8,942 nucleotides of DNA, from contig JAEWTL010000095.1 of NCBI GenBank assembly GCA_023459495.1, positions 1 through 8,942 on the forward strand, read 5' to 3'. Made by a program: the position numbers and the translations under genes. Below the pieces are notes generated by a model that was not told the origin of the DNA, ran no database searches, and saw only the letters and a list, made by a program, of their open reading frames with translations. Below are positions 1 to 6,127 of the stretch, in pieces; within the stretch, counting starts at the first letter, position 1; each line of letters starts with the position of its first letter. Source of the DNA: Bacillota bacterium (lineage in GTDB: Bacteria > Bacillota > Clostridia > Christensenellales > SZUA-584).

Positions 1-786
1 TACCCACAATGCGCGGTTGAGCTTAATATCGGTGTCGATGTTGTGAATGGCACGGGTGTGGATACGTTTTCCTTTTGCACTGCGGCCGGAAATCCCGCCT
101 TTCAGCATATTCTCCTGGATGGTCTGATAAGCACTCCACAGGTCATTACCGTAATCCTCCCGGCGTCGTGGCGTCAGAATGTCGGCGGTGGTGACGGGCT
201 GATGTTCGTCACCATAACGGTAAGTCAGCGCCGCCTGTGCCAGCGCCTGGCGTGCCGGTGGCGGCAGGACCAGCGACTGCATGGCATCACGCTTTTCCTC
301 AATCCGGTCAAAAACCCCCACCACTTCGTAAGCCCCTTCGATAACTTTCTCCACCACATTTCCCCGGTGTGGAACACGCACTTCCCCCAGAGACTGACCG
401 CAGACGCAGCCATTCTGGCAGACGAATCTGAAGTAACCCGGCAGCATCTGGTAGCTGGAGGTACCGTCATGGGAGTTGAGCAGAGTGATTTCAGGGACAT
501 GTTCTCCGTTTATCTCTCCGGCCCGCCGCAGACGCAGCATGTGTCTGGTGTATCCCCGGCGGCCCGGGTCGCGCACGCGGGTCTGGCAGGCGAAGAATGG
601 CTGAAAGCCTTCCCGCTGCAGGCTTTCCAGCACTGTGATGGTGGGGATGTACGCGTAGTTTTCGCTTCTGGAGGTGTGTTTGTCTTCCCCGAATACGCTG
701 GGGACGACCTGCATTAATTCTTCTTGGGTCAGTGGGCGGTCCCGGCGTATCTGATTAATCCGTCCGAAGCGACTGGCTAATCGCAT
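1..786 (-). CDS. DUF932-domain protein (YfjQ/YafZ type), 3' end cut by window edge
   Basis: The minus-strand reading frame is open from an ATG at 786 to base 1 and gives 262 residues. An AAGGAGTT ribosome site (791-798) lies four bases before the ATG and fixes the start. The N-terminus (MRLASRFGRI), SRSENYAYIPT near residues 39-50 and the cysteine cluster CQNGCVCG at 123-130 match what I know of the DUF932 family of E. coli islands (YafZ, YfjQ; about 273 aa), so roughly ten residues are missing. The biochemical function of DUF932 is not established. In CP4-type islands these genes usually precede anti-restriction, RadC-like and YeeU/YeeV toxin-antitoxin genes, which would lie off the left edge. 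The strong terminator just upstream (814-851) suggests that it is transcribed separately from the exported-protein genes, although no promoter was assigned. Family assignment is firm; function is unknown. Confidence 0.9.
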   Translation of the reverse strand, partial: MRLASRFGRINQIRRDRPLTQEELMQVVPSVFGEDKHTSRSENYAYIPTITVLESLQREGFQPFFACQTRVRDPGRRGYTRHMLRLRRAGEINGEHVPEITLLNSHDGTSSYQMLPGYFRFVCQNGCVCGQSLGEVRVPHRGNVVEKVIEGAYEVVGVFDRIEEKRDAMQSLVLPPPARQALAQAALTYRYGDEHQPVTTADILTPRRREDYGNDLWSAYQTIQENMLKGGISGRSAKGKRIHTRAIHNIDTDIKLNRALWV

Positions 787-813
787 AATTAACTCCTTAT
801 CTGATAATGAAAT

Positions 814-851
814 AAAAGCAAAAAGGCCATGTCCCCGGAGGAACATGGCCT
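814..851 (-). terminator. Rho-independent terminator after the Ivy-like gene
   Basis: A 12-base-pair stem with one G-U pair (824-835 with 840-851) closes a four-base loop. On the minus strand it is followed by TTTTTGCTTTTATTT. It lies 25 bases past the stop codon of the gene ending at 876 and separates the exported-protein genes from the DUF932 gene. Confidence 0.87.
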
Positions 852-875
852 GATGGAATATATTATTGCTGATGA

Positions 876-1814
876 TTAATGTTGCTGATTTTTCTCTTTA
901 ACTTTTGACCATGAGGGGCGTCGGTTGCCGGAAAATTCCTTCTGCATTGACCAGTAACCAATCGGGAACTGCTTCACCAGCACCCCGTTGATACCAATAT
1001 CGACGGACAGATACTGACCGTTGTTGATGCTGCCCTTGCGGATGTACGCATCCGCACTGCAGGTGCCGGTATCATACTGCCGCCATGTTGCGGTATCGCG
1101 GGCGGCAACATAAAAATCACCGAAAGCACAGCCAGTTGCTGACTTACGATTCAGAACGGCAACGTAATACTTAGTGTTGGCTATAATGGCGCAACTGCTG
1201 CTCTGACCGCCGCAGACCTGCCATAACGTTTTGCCGCTGTCACCCTTAAAGGTCCAGATAGTGTCTGCCGGTGCACCGTCTGTATGTGTTACTGGCAATG
1301 CCGGAGCCTGCTGCACTGGTGTAACGTCGGGTACATCGCGGCGTAATAGTTGTGCTTCAGCATCCCCGACATCGCCAAACATGTTTTCCTCTCCGTTGTT
1401 GTAATAAAAACCGGCAATAACATGTTCTGAGGGGATATACAGTATTTTCAGATAATGGTCACCGCAATTACCCCGCTCACAGACAGACCCCAGCAGCCAC
1501 TTCTCGCCACCAACGACCACCGGAATTAATCCACTGTCAGGGCCGTTCATTGCACCCTGTCTCCCGGTTAACCCGGTAAGTCCTGCTGATTTCAGCGCAT
1601 CATCAAGGTCTTTCTTGAATACCGGGTCAGCATCGTAGATGCTGCCCAGAAAGGGGCAGGAACCGTATCCGTTTTCATTATCACCAGCATCAGGATCACA
1701 GCGCATTGCATCTGCTGCCGTTTTTGCGACACCGGCAGCGTAAACTCCGGCGGAAATAAAACAAAGCGAGGATATCAGTATTACCTGTTTTAATTTACGT
1801 AATACAAGAGACAT
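876..1814 (-). CDS. Exported two-domain protein: Ivy-like domain plus four-cysteine domain
   Basis: This is a 312-residue protein with an N-terminal signal peptide (basic MSLVLRKLK, hydrophobic core, probable cleavage after VYA at residue 26), so it should be periplasmic. Residues about 60-160 resemble Ivy, the inhibitor of vertebrate C-type lysozyme: a helix-like FKKDLDDAL, a GGEKW strand, the two-cysteine loop CERGNC (112-117), then LKILY and VIAGFYY strands. Ivy is about 157 residues long, so this protein is nearly twice that length. Residues 161-185 are a Pro/Ala/Thr-rich linker. Residues about 186-290 form a second domain with Cys201, 208, 229 and 252; it aligns by eye with the mature part of the 136-aa protein encoded just upstream. 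The inhibitory loop lacks the His of Ivy (CKPHDC), so lysozyme inhibition is an inference. The start is supported by GGAG at 1826-1829. It probably shares an operon with the gene at 1880-2290. Confidence 0.82.
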   Translation of the reverse strand: MSLVLRKLKQVILISSLCFISAGVYAAGVAKTAADAMRCDPDAGDNENGYGSCPFLGSIYDADPVFKKDLDDALKSAGLTGLTGRQGAMNGPDSGLIPVVVGGEKWLLGSVCERGNCGDHYLKILYIPSEHVIAGFYYNNGEENMFGDVGDAEAQLLRRDVPDVTPVQQAPALPVTHTDGAPADTIWTFKGDSGKTLWQVCGGQSSSCAIIANTKYYVAVLNRKSATGCAFGDFYVAARDTATWRQYDTGTCSADAYIRKGSINNGQYLSVDIGINGVLVKQFPIGYWSMQKEFSGNRRPSWSKVKEKNQQH

Positions 1815-1829
1815 GATTATTTTTACTCC

Positions 1830-1840
1830 ATCCTGTTTAT
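1830..1840 (-). repeat. Shared leader 11-mer ATAAACAGGAT, copy 2
   Basis: Exact match to 2297-2307. Here it lies 15 bases before the ATG of the Ivy-like gene, directly followed by the GGAG that probably serves as its ribosome site. Confidence 0.4.
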
Positions 1841-1844
1841 ATAA

Positions 1845-1869
1845 AAGAAACGGGCTCCGTGAAGAGCTC
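1845..1869 (-). terminator. Weak hairpin between the two exported-protein genes
   Basis: On the minus strand GAGCTC and GAGCCC (1864-1869 and 1852-1857) can pair in five of six positions around a six-base loop, followed by GTTTCTTTTAT. It could act as a partial terminator that lowers expression of the downstream Ivy-like gene. The mismatch makes this a weak call. Confidence 0.3.
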
Positions 1870-1879
1870 TGTAAAAAAT

Positions 1880-2290
1880 TTAAAAGTCAATGGTATTAAG
1901 ACCGACATTCTTTTGGATGGAGGGATCATAAATAACAACGGTAAGATGGTCTTTGTCTGAAGAACGGACAAACTTAGCGGTGGCCTTACCACTGCATGTT
2001 GCATGACGGTTATAATCCATCATTTTACCTTTGCTGGTAGTAAGATTGACAACGATGATATAAGGGTCATAACAGGCCGAGCCTCCGGGGCTGCTCAGCA
2101 GGGCATATCTACTATCATCAGAGACACTAATGAGGCTGCAGGTCCCATTTTTCACCTCCTTACTTCCGCACATTTGCTCACTGCCGTCAGTCACATCAAT
2201 TACTGTCTGGGGTAATTTAACCGCTGCAGCACTGGCTGAGGCACTCAATAAAAAACCAGAAACTATTAATGACAATATAAACGCTTTCAT
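1880..2290 (-). CDS. Small exported four-cysteine protein, paralogue of the neighbour's C-terminal domain
   Basis: This is a 136-residue protein with a clear signal peptide (MKAFILSLIVSGFLLSASAS, cleavage around residues 20-22), so it is probably periplasmic. A longer frame opens at 2386, but its extra 32 residues are not signal-like, whereas the ATG at 2290 has AGGA seven bases before it (2298-2301) and begins the signal peptide. The mature part has Cys41, 51, 73 and 99, which would allow two disulfides. Three of these landmarks recur in the C-terminal half of the 312-aa neighbour: QMCG against QVCG, RYALL against YVAVL, and ATCS against GTCS. The cysteine spacings are 10, 22 and 26 here and 7, 21 and 23 there. 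I do not recognise the family. It is followed after 65 bases by the Ivy-like gene, in the same direction. The leader sequence ATAAACAGGAT is shared with that gene. Confidence 0.8.
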   Translation of the reverse strand: MKAFILSLIVSGFLLSASASAAAVKLPQTVIDVTDGSEQMCGSKEVKNGTCSLISVSDDSRYALLSSPGGSACYDPYIIVVNLTTSKGKMMDYNRHATCSGKATAKFVRSSDKDHLTVVIYDPSIQKNVGLNTIDF

Positions 2291-2296
2291 CTGTTT

Positions 2297-2307
2297 ATCC
2301 TGTTTAT
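2297..2307 (-). repeat. Shared leader 11-mer ATAAACAGGAT, copy 1
   Basis: The 11 bases containing the ribosome site of the 136-aa gene recur exactly at 1830-1840, before the Ivy-like gene. Since the proteins share a domain, this may be a remnant of a duplicated leader. It is short enough that chance or shared Shine-Dalgarno content could also explain it. Confidence 0.4.
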
Positions 2308-2409
2308 TGTTAAAGTAACAATGCTTGTATGACAGGGAGCGCGGGCTAGCTTGTGTTCTTCGTATCATTACAGAGAAGACATTCACTTTCCACTGAACAT
2401 AACCACAGT

Positions 2410-2429
2410 CAGGGCCTGTGTAGGCCCTG
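2410..2429 (-). terminator. Strong hairpin after the WYL operon, without a U tract
   Basis: Perfect eight-base-pair stem CAGGGCCT / AGGCCCTG (2410-2417 with 2422-2429) with a four-base loop, nine bases past the stop codon at 2438. The bases that follow on the minus strand are not T-rich, so it is not a textbook intrinsic terminator. It may protect the 3' end of the message or mark a Rho-dependent end. Confidence 0.45.
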
Positions 2430-2437
2430 CGAAATAA

Positions 2438-2653
2438 CTAACGTTCCCCCCGGTCTCGCAAGACCTTTCGTGCCAGACGCTTTTCTGTTTCTGTTGTACT
2501 GCTGAAATAACCATTGTCAGTGGTTATCTTCCTCAGATCTGTATTGCTTTTGCCTTCCAGGCTGTTATGCGTATCCTTCACTTCACGCGCACTACTGAGT
2601 ACATCTTTCGCCACCTCAACGGCGAGCTTACCGGCGGCCTTCCAGAATCCCAT
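2438..2653 (-). CDS. Small charged protein of unknown function (71 aa)
   Basis: I chose the ATG at 2653 rather than the GTG at 2662. AAAGG (2662-2666) sits eight bases before the ATG and overlaps the TAA of the upstream zinc-ribbon gene (2665-2667), so translation of the two is probably coupled. The protein begins MGFWKAAGKLAVEVAKDV, an amphipathic helix, and ends in a segment rich in Lys, Arg, Asp and Glu (TEKRLARKVLRDRGER). The ending resembles short TEK...A..VLRERG-type tails that I recall from small enterobacterial island proteins, but I cannot name the family. There is no signal peptide or membrane span. As the last gene of the WYL operon it may work with the regulator or the zinc-ribbon protein, which is an inference from position only. 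Confidence 0.72.
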   Translation of the reverse strand: MGFWKAAGKLAVEVAKDVLSSAREVKDTHNSLEGKSNTDLRKITTDNGYFSSTTETEKRLARKVLRDRGER

Positions 2654-2664
2654 GGGAGCCACCT

Positions 2665-2814
2665 TTACAGATAACCGTTATCTTTGCCCCACTCACACCC
2701 GCAGTCCCGGCACATCCAGCCATCGGCCCAGGGAATGGTGTCGTGGGAGCCACAGTCCGGGCAGCGTTTGCCGGAAGTTGGGTTACCGGGTGTGATACGT
2801 CTTATTTTCATCAT
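2665..2814 (-). CDS. Small zinc-ribbon protein (49 aa)
   Basis: Four cysteines in two CxxC pairs (CPDC at 18-21, CRDC at 35-38, with a further Cys at 40) indicate a compact zinc ribbon. A longer frame opens at 2871, but the start at 2814 fits better: AAGGA (2819-2823) lies four bases upstream, overlapping the end of the WYL gene, and the ATG begins one base past that gene's TAA. A second ATG follows at once (2811) and has better spacing, seven bases, so either may be used. Short zinc ribbons of this kind often bind nucleic acid or a partner protein; nothing here decides which. The tight spacing to the WYL gene and the 71-aa gene shows a single transcription unit. Confidence 0.75.
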   Translation of the reverse strand: MMKIRRITPGNPTSGKRCPDCGSHDTIPWADGWMCRDCGCEWGKDNGYL

Positions 2815-2815
2815 G

Positions 2816-3523
2816 TTATCCTTCTGTTGCGGGTTGATGTAGTTCAGGGCATAAGCCGGACAGCACTTCACCTATGAACCGGAAATGAGGTAATGCCTGT
2901 AAAAAATTCGGGCGAGAAAGGATGTCGCGTACCGTGGCGTCGGGTGTAAAAGTGTCCGGATGAAGCGTGACGCACCGGATATCAGTCAGTGGCAGTGCGA
3001 TGATGCGTGTCTGGTGTGCCCCTGTCAGATACCAGCTACCGGCATGCAGAACCAGGCGGTAGGGTGAGATATCCGTATGGTTGCATCCGTTGCCGTGCAG
3101 AGTCACTTTCCGGCATTCCTGGACAGCATTTACCAGCCGTATAAAGACTCCACTGTCGGTGACGGTCTGTGCAGAATCTCCCTGCCAGATAAGGCAGGGA
3201 GATTCACCCGGCCCACCCAGAAGTGAACTGACCAGATGTCCGTCAAGCCCCGGAAACAGGGACTCAACGCCCGACTGACGGGCAAAGGTTATCACTGCCA
3301 GTTCCCGCTGACGGCTGCCGGACAGCAGACGGCACTGGCCCTGTCGATACTCCAGGTCCAGGTACATCAGTCGTTCACGAAAATCCCGGCGCAGGGTACG
3401 AACTGACACGTCAAATTCAGCAGCCAGTTTGCGTATATCCAGCGTTTCGCCTGCCACCAGACGGCTAATAATTATCGACAGTCTGACGGCAAGCCGGTCA
3501 TGGCGATGCTCAGCCTGAGTCAT
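2816..3523 (-). CDS. HTH/WYL-domain transcriptional regulator (YfjR type)
   Basis: This 235-residue protein has an N-terminal DeoR-like helix-turn-helix at about residues 26-50 (LDIRKLAAEFDVSVRTLRRD) and a WYL domain at about 125-190 carrying the signature SPYRLVLHAGSWYLTG (153-168). The length matches YfjR-type proteins of CP4 islands (about 233 aa). WYL domains are ligand-sensing modules, in some proteins for nucleotides or nucleic acid, and WYL regulators often control mobile-element or defence genes. This one therefore probably regulates its own operon or island genes, which is an inference. The start is the ATG at 3523 with GGAG at 3535-3538, a rather long 11-base spacing. The gap of 213 bases to the GTPase gene leaves room for a separate promoter, but I could not assign one. 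The first of three coupled genes. Confidence 0.88.
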   Translation of the reverse strand: MTQAEHRHDRLAVRLSIIISRLVAGETLDIRKLAAEFDVSVRTLRRDFRERLMYLDLEYRQGQCRLLSGSRQRELAVITFARQSGVESLFPGLDGHLVSSLLGGPGESPCLIWQGDSAQTVTDSGVFIRLVNAVQECRKVTLHGNGCNHTDISPYRLVLHAGSWYLTGAHQTRIIALPLTDIRCVTLHPDTFTPDATVRDILSRPNFLQALPHFRFIGEVLSGLCPELHQPATEG

Positions 3524-3693
3524 AAAACTTCGTTCTCCGGTAAGCTAATTCAATGAAAAGATGAGGGTTATATTAACGAGGACGAGAGGCAGGGTATGGA
3601 CACAGAAAGACGATTTTTAAAAATGCTCAGTTTCAGGAATGACGGGAGCTGCGGGGGATGTTGCTCTTTTTTCTTCGGGCAAAGGCCTGCAAA

Positions 3694-3710
3694 CGGACAG
3701 GATGTGTCCG
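3694..3710 (-). terminator. Weak hairpin after the GTPase gene
   Basis: Six-base-pair perfect stem CGGACA / TGTCCG with a five-base loop, followed on the minus strand by only TTT. It lies 26 bases past the GTPase stop. Possible weak terminator. The rest of the gap from 3524 to 3736 shows nothing else I can name. Confidence 0.3.
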
Positions 3711-3736
3711 AACGTCAGCAAAATGCCTTCTCGGTA

Positions 3737-4612
3737 TCAGAAGAAAATCCAGTCCCAGACAGCCCGCGCAACCGATACCACAGCATCACGCACGCTCCGA
3801 ATCACCATTTTCAGCGGGGCGGGCAGGAGCAACGAAGACTCCGCCGTATCGAACACCCGCCCCACCGCTTCACCAAAGCCGTCACGGGCCTGCGACCTGA
3901 CCGGCTCCGTACAGAATCTCCTGTGTAACTGCGTCGCCACCGGACTGGTGGCGCGGTCAGGCAGACAGCGCATCATGGTTGACACCATCTCTTCAATGCC
4001 CCAGCCGGTCAATGCTGACACCATGCAGACCGGATGACGGGGAGTGAATATCGTGGTAATGGCGGCCTGCTTCGCCTTCAGGTTAGCCTGCTGCTGTGGC
4101 GAGGGGGTGCCGGTACGGATATCCCATTCATGGCAGGGTTCGATTTTGTCGGCCTGATTCAGCACAAACAGCACCTGCTGCTGGTAAGGCTGCATCACAC
4201 CGCGCCAGAACTGCTCGTCCACCGACAGCGCCCGGTCATCGGCCTTGATGACCCACAGCACCAGGTCCAGTTCCGGCAGCATACGCCGGTACAGGGCACG
4301 GTATTCATGGTCCCGTTGCCCGTTTTCTCCCACACCCGGTAAATCAACAATCATCAGACTGTGACGCCCGCTGCGTAGCCGGAAGCGCAGCACTTCACGG
4401 GTACAGGCGTTCACATCACTGACGGGGGAGACTTCACCCCGGAAGAGTTCGTTACAGAGCGAAGACTTACCGGCACCACTTTTGCCCATGATGCCAATCA
4501 CCGGCTCGTAGTGGGTGAGGTTCTGAATACGTTCAAGAATAAGCTGGCGAAGCGTGTCGGGAAGCGACGCCAGCGGTTGTTCAAGGGCCTGAAGGCCATG
4601 AGGTTTAGTCAT
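3737..4612 (-). CDS. YfjP/YkfA/YeeP-type GTPase
   Basis: This 291-residue protein carries all the G motifs of an Era/EngA-like (MMR_HSR1) GTPase: the P-loop GKSGAGKS (43-50), Thr71 in the G2 region, DLPG (90-93), NQAD for guanine recognition (152-155, a conservative NKxD variant) and SAL at 199-201. It should bind and hydrolyse GTP in the cytoplasm. The C-terminal 45 residues contain amphipathic hydrophobic stretches and end in WDWIFF, so membrane contact is possible. Length and order match the YfjP, YkfA and YeeP proteins (about 287-290 aa) of CP4-type islands, whose cellular role is not established. The start is the ATG at 4612, with only a weak GAGAA ribosome site. The gene sits between a strong upstream terminator (4630-4672) and the WYL gene. 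Confidence 0.9.
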   Translation of the reverse strand: MTKPHGLQALEQPLASLPDTLRQLILERIQNLTHYEPVIGIMGKSGAGKSSLCNELFRGEVSPVSDVNACTREVLRFRLRSGRHSLMIVDLPGVGENGQRDHEYRALYRRMLPELDLVLWVIKADDRALSVDEQFWRGVMQPYQQQVLFVLNQADKIEPCHEWDIRTGTPSPQQQANLKAKQAAITTIFTPRHPVCMVSALTGWGIEEMVSTMMRCLPDRATSPVATQLHRRFCTEPVRSQARDGFGEAVGRVFDTAESSLLLPAPLKMVIRSVRDAVVSVARAVWDWIFF

Positions 4613-4629
4613 ACAGTTTTCTCAGCGTG

Positions 4630-4672
4630 AAAAAGAAAAATCCCCGCGCACCGGTCAGGGAGGCGGGGGATT
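4630..4672 (-). terminator. Rho-independent terminator after the decayed gene
   Basis: AATCCCCGC (4639-4647) pairs with GCGGGGGATT (4663-4672) with one bulged base. On the minus strand the stem runs into TTTTTCTTTTT. It lies 41 bases past the stop at 4713 and 18 bases before the GTPase start, so a GTPase promoter would have to lie within or just before it. Confidence 0.83.
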
Positions 4673-4712
4673 CACGGAGATAATATCTGTCTGAGATTAT
4701 TTGGAATGCGTG

Positions 4713-5628
4713 TTATTTATCTTCTGCATATCTGGCTGCATGCCAGGCATTCATAATGATTACTTCCAGCTCTTCGTTAATTTTTCGACCGTTTTTCTTT
4801 GCCAGCATATCGAGCTTTTCTTTAATATCCTTCTGGACGTACGGGTTAATCACTTTTTTACCTGTAATATTTTCACGGAATACATTTTGATTATATGTTT
4901 TTTTCATCCGCTGAATCATCAAACGCCGGGTGTCAGGGGGGGCAGGCCAAGAATACAGTACAGCAGTGAGAAATGTAATCACCTGTTCCTGTCTGATTTC
5001 AGTCATGAATGAAGGTGTATAATCGGGTTTGATATGCTCCATAACATATTTAAAAGCCCATTCGCATTGCTTAAGATTTTTAAGGTCAATCCATTTAAAT
5101 GGTTCTGGTAACTCCCGTTTTCGCTGAATCCAGATCTTTTTTTAAGGAAGAGAGTGTTTTGGTCTTAAAGAGTAAATTTACATCCCAGTTATCAAAACAA
5201 ACATATATTGCGGATAATGCTTTCTTTTGGTTTTCCGGAATGATGGGGATCAGATTTTGCTTAATGAGAGGTTTCAGATTGCGGTTAAAATTAACCTCCA
5301 GTGAGTTGACTTCCTGAGGCCCCATGGTTGAAAGGACATTCCATGCAAAATAAGCGGAGCTGTAGTCCTTTATTCATTTAAAATTCGCCTCTGGAATTAT
5401 GCTGGATTTTAACCAATTTTTCATTTCCCGTACGAAATTATTGTAGTCGTGAGTGCTTTTAAATTCATTATTAAGCTCTCTCAGGATCATATCCATAACG
5501 TCCTGATTTTTATAATCAGCAATGATGATTAGCGGAGTGCGATCCCGGTATCCTTCGATTTTTCTCTTCATGTATTCGATGTAAAACCGGCATGCCATTT
5601 CTGTTCTGTCTGTCAGTATTTCTTTCAT
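4713..5628 (-). pseudogene. Decayed gene of about 304 codons with an in-frame TGA and a +1 frameshift; C-terminal ribbon-helix-helix-like domain
   Basis: Three adjacent frames read as one protein. The first runs from the ATG at 5628 to a TGA at 5374-5376 (84 residues). The same frame continues past the TGA as protein-like sequence (YSSAYFAWNVLST, then from 5325 MGPQEVNSLEV) to a seven-A run at 5137-5143. Skipping one base there enters the frame IWIQRKRELPEPFKWIDLKN, which runs without a break to the stop at 4713. Removing one A and replacing the TGA gives about 304 residues. The last 50 residues (VINPYVQKD strand, then two helices KEKLDMLAKKNGR and KINEELEVIIMNAW) look like an Arc/CopG ribbon-helix-helix DNA-binding fold. 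I do not recognise the rest. A start at 5042 lacks a ribosome site. It is most likely a broken regulator; a sequencing error in the A run or recoding cannot be ruled out. Confidence 0.72.
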
Positions 5629-5931
5629 AATTACATTTTCTTTGTTTTAAAATAGATTATCACTATGTAGCTTAATGCGTATGTTTAACGTAGTCAAATG
5701 CGTTGATATTATCGTCGTAACGCACGTATTAAAAAATGTAGTAAAAGTACTGTAATACAGAAAGTGTAAATGTATATTTTTACTGTGTCTGTATGTAAAA
5801 CAACAGGTTATATCCCCTTCTTTTCTTCCAGAAGGTAATTGTATTTGTTTAGACAGGCTGAGGGGGGGACCGTAACGCCACTGTGGTAAATGATGGGGGT
5901 TACTGTTACCAGAGCGATTAATGTGTAGGGC

Positions 5932-5957
5932 ATATGGGGCAACAGAGGAATATGGGG
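5932..5957 (+). repeat. Pair of ATATGGGG direct repeats, 18 bp apart
   Basis: ATATGGGG occurs at 5932-5939 and 5950-5957, a period of 18 bp, with a looser relative (ATGATGGGGG) at 5890-5899. Regularly spaced short direct repeats before an alpA gene could be binding sites for AlpA or another regulator. This is inference from position. Confidence 0.35.
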
Positions 5958-5997
5958 TGGTCATTAACATGAACGTCTCAAAATATTCCATGGGACC

Positions 5998-6036
5998 GGT
6001 TGACCTGTGAAGGTCAACCTTCCTCGCTTTTTTACG
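5998..6036 (+). terminator. Hairpin with GTGA loop upstream of alpA, followed by a T run
   Basis: A perfect nine-base-pair stem GGTTGACCT / AGGTCAACC (5998-6006 with 6011-6019) closes a GTGA tetraloop. A run of six T follows at 6028-6033 after eight other bases. It could terminate a small RNA, attenuate alpA transcription or be an operator. The gap between stem and T run makes a standard terminator uncertain. Confidence 0.42.
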
Positions 6037-6127
6037 TATTTGCCCGGTTAGTATGCCGGAGCAGTGGTGACTATCAGATACCACAAAAAAGAATCCGGCT
6101 TACTTTACTTAACCGGAGATATCCATC

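Larger units (their letters stand above)
5629..6127. other. Divergent intergenic control region without a convincing gene
   Basis: About 500 bases, AT-rich near the decayed gene, lie between two divergent units. I see no protein-like frame; a minus-strand frame at 5647-6084 is rich in His, Thr and Tyr and has no recognisable domain. The region holds a palindrome CTGTAATACAG (5750-5760), two copies of ATATGGGG 18 bp apart, an inverted repeat TGGTAA/TTACCA (5884-5889 with 5906-5911), a strong hairpin (5998-6019) and a second inverted repeat (6055-6060 with 6094-6099, enclosing 6064-6068 with 6080-6084) just before alpA. It probably contains the divergent promoters and operators, and perhaps a small RNA. 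Confidence 0.5.

Noticed and set aside
43..717. Long plus-strand frame of 224 codons
   Set aside because: Antisense to the DUF932 gene, which has a good ribosome site and a family match; the plus-strand product has no recognisable domain.
2291..2386. 32-residue N-terminal extension of the 136-aa exported protein
   Set aside because: It would bury the signal peptide, and the downstream ATG at 2290 has a well-placed AGGA.
3596..4037. Overlapping plus-strand frames of 110 and 132 codons
   Set aside because: They run antisense to the GTPase 3' end and have low-complexity Pro/Arg/Ser-rich products.
4713..5042. Independent 109-aa ribbon-helix-helix gene starting at 5042
   Set aside because: No ribosome site at 5042, and protein-like sequence continues upstream in the same frame to the A7 run, so it is better read as the end of the decayed gene.
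5750..5760. CTGTAATACAG as a LexA site
   Set aside because: Only five bases separate CTG from CAG; the LexA box needs ten. Kept only as an unassigned palindrome.
5647..6084. Minus-strand frame of 145 codons in the intergenic region
   Set aside because: Composition rich in His, Thr, Ser and Tyr, no ribosome site, no domain-like pattern, and it runs across hairpins and repeats.
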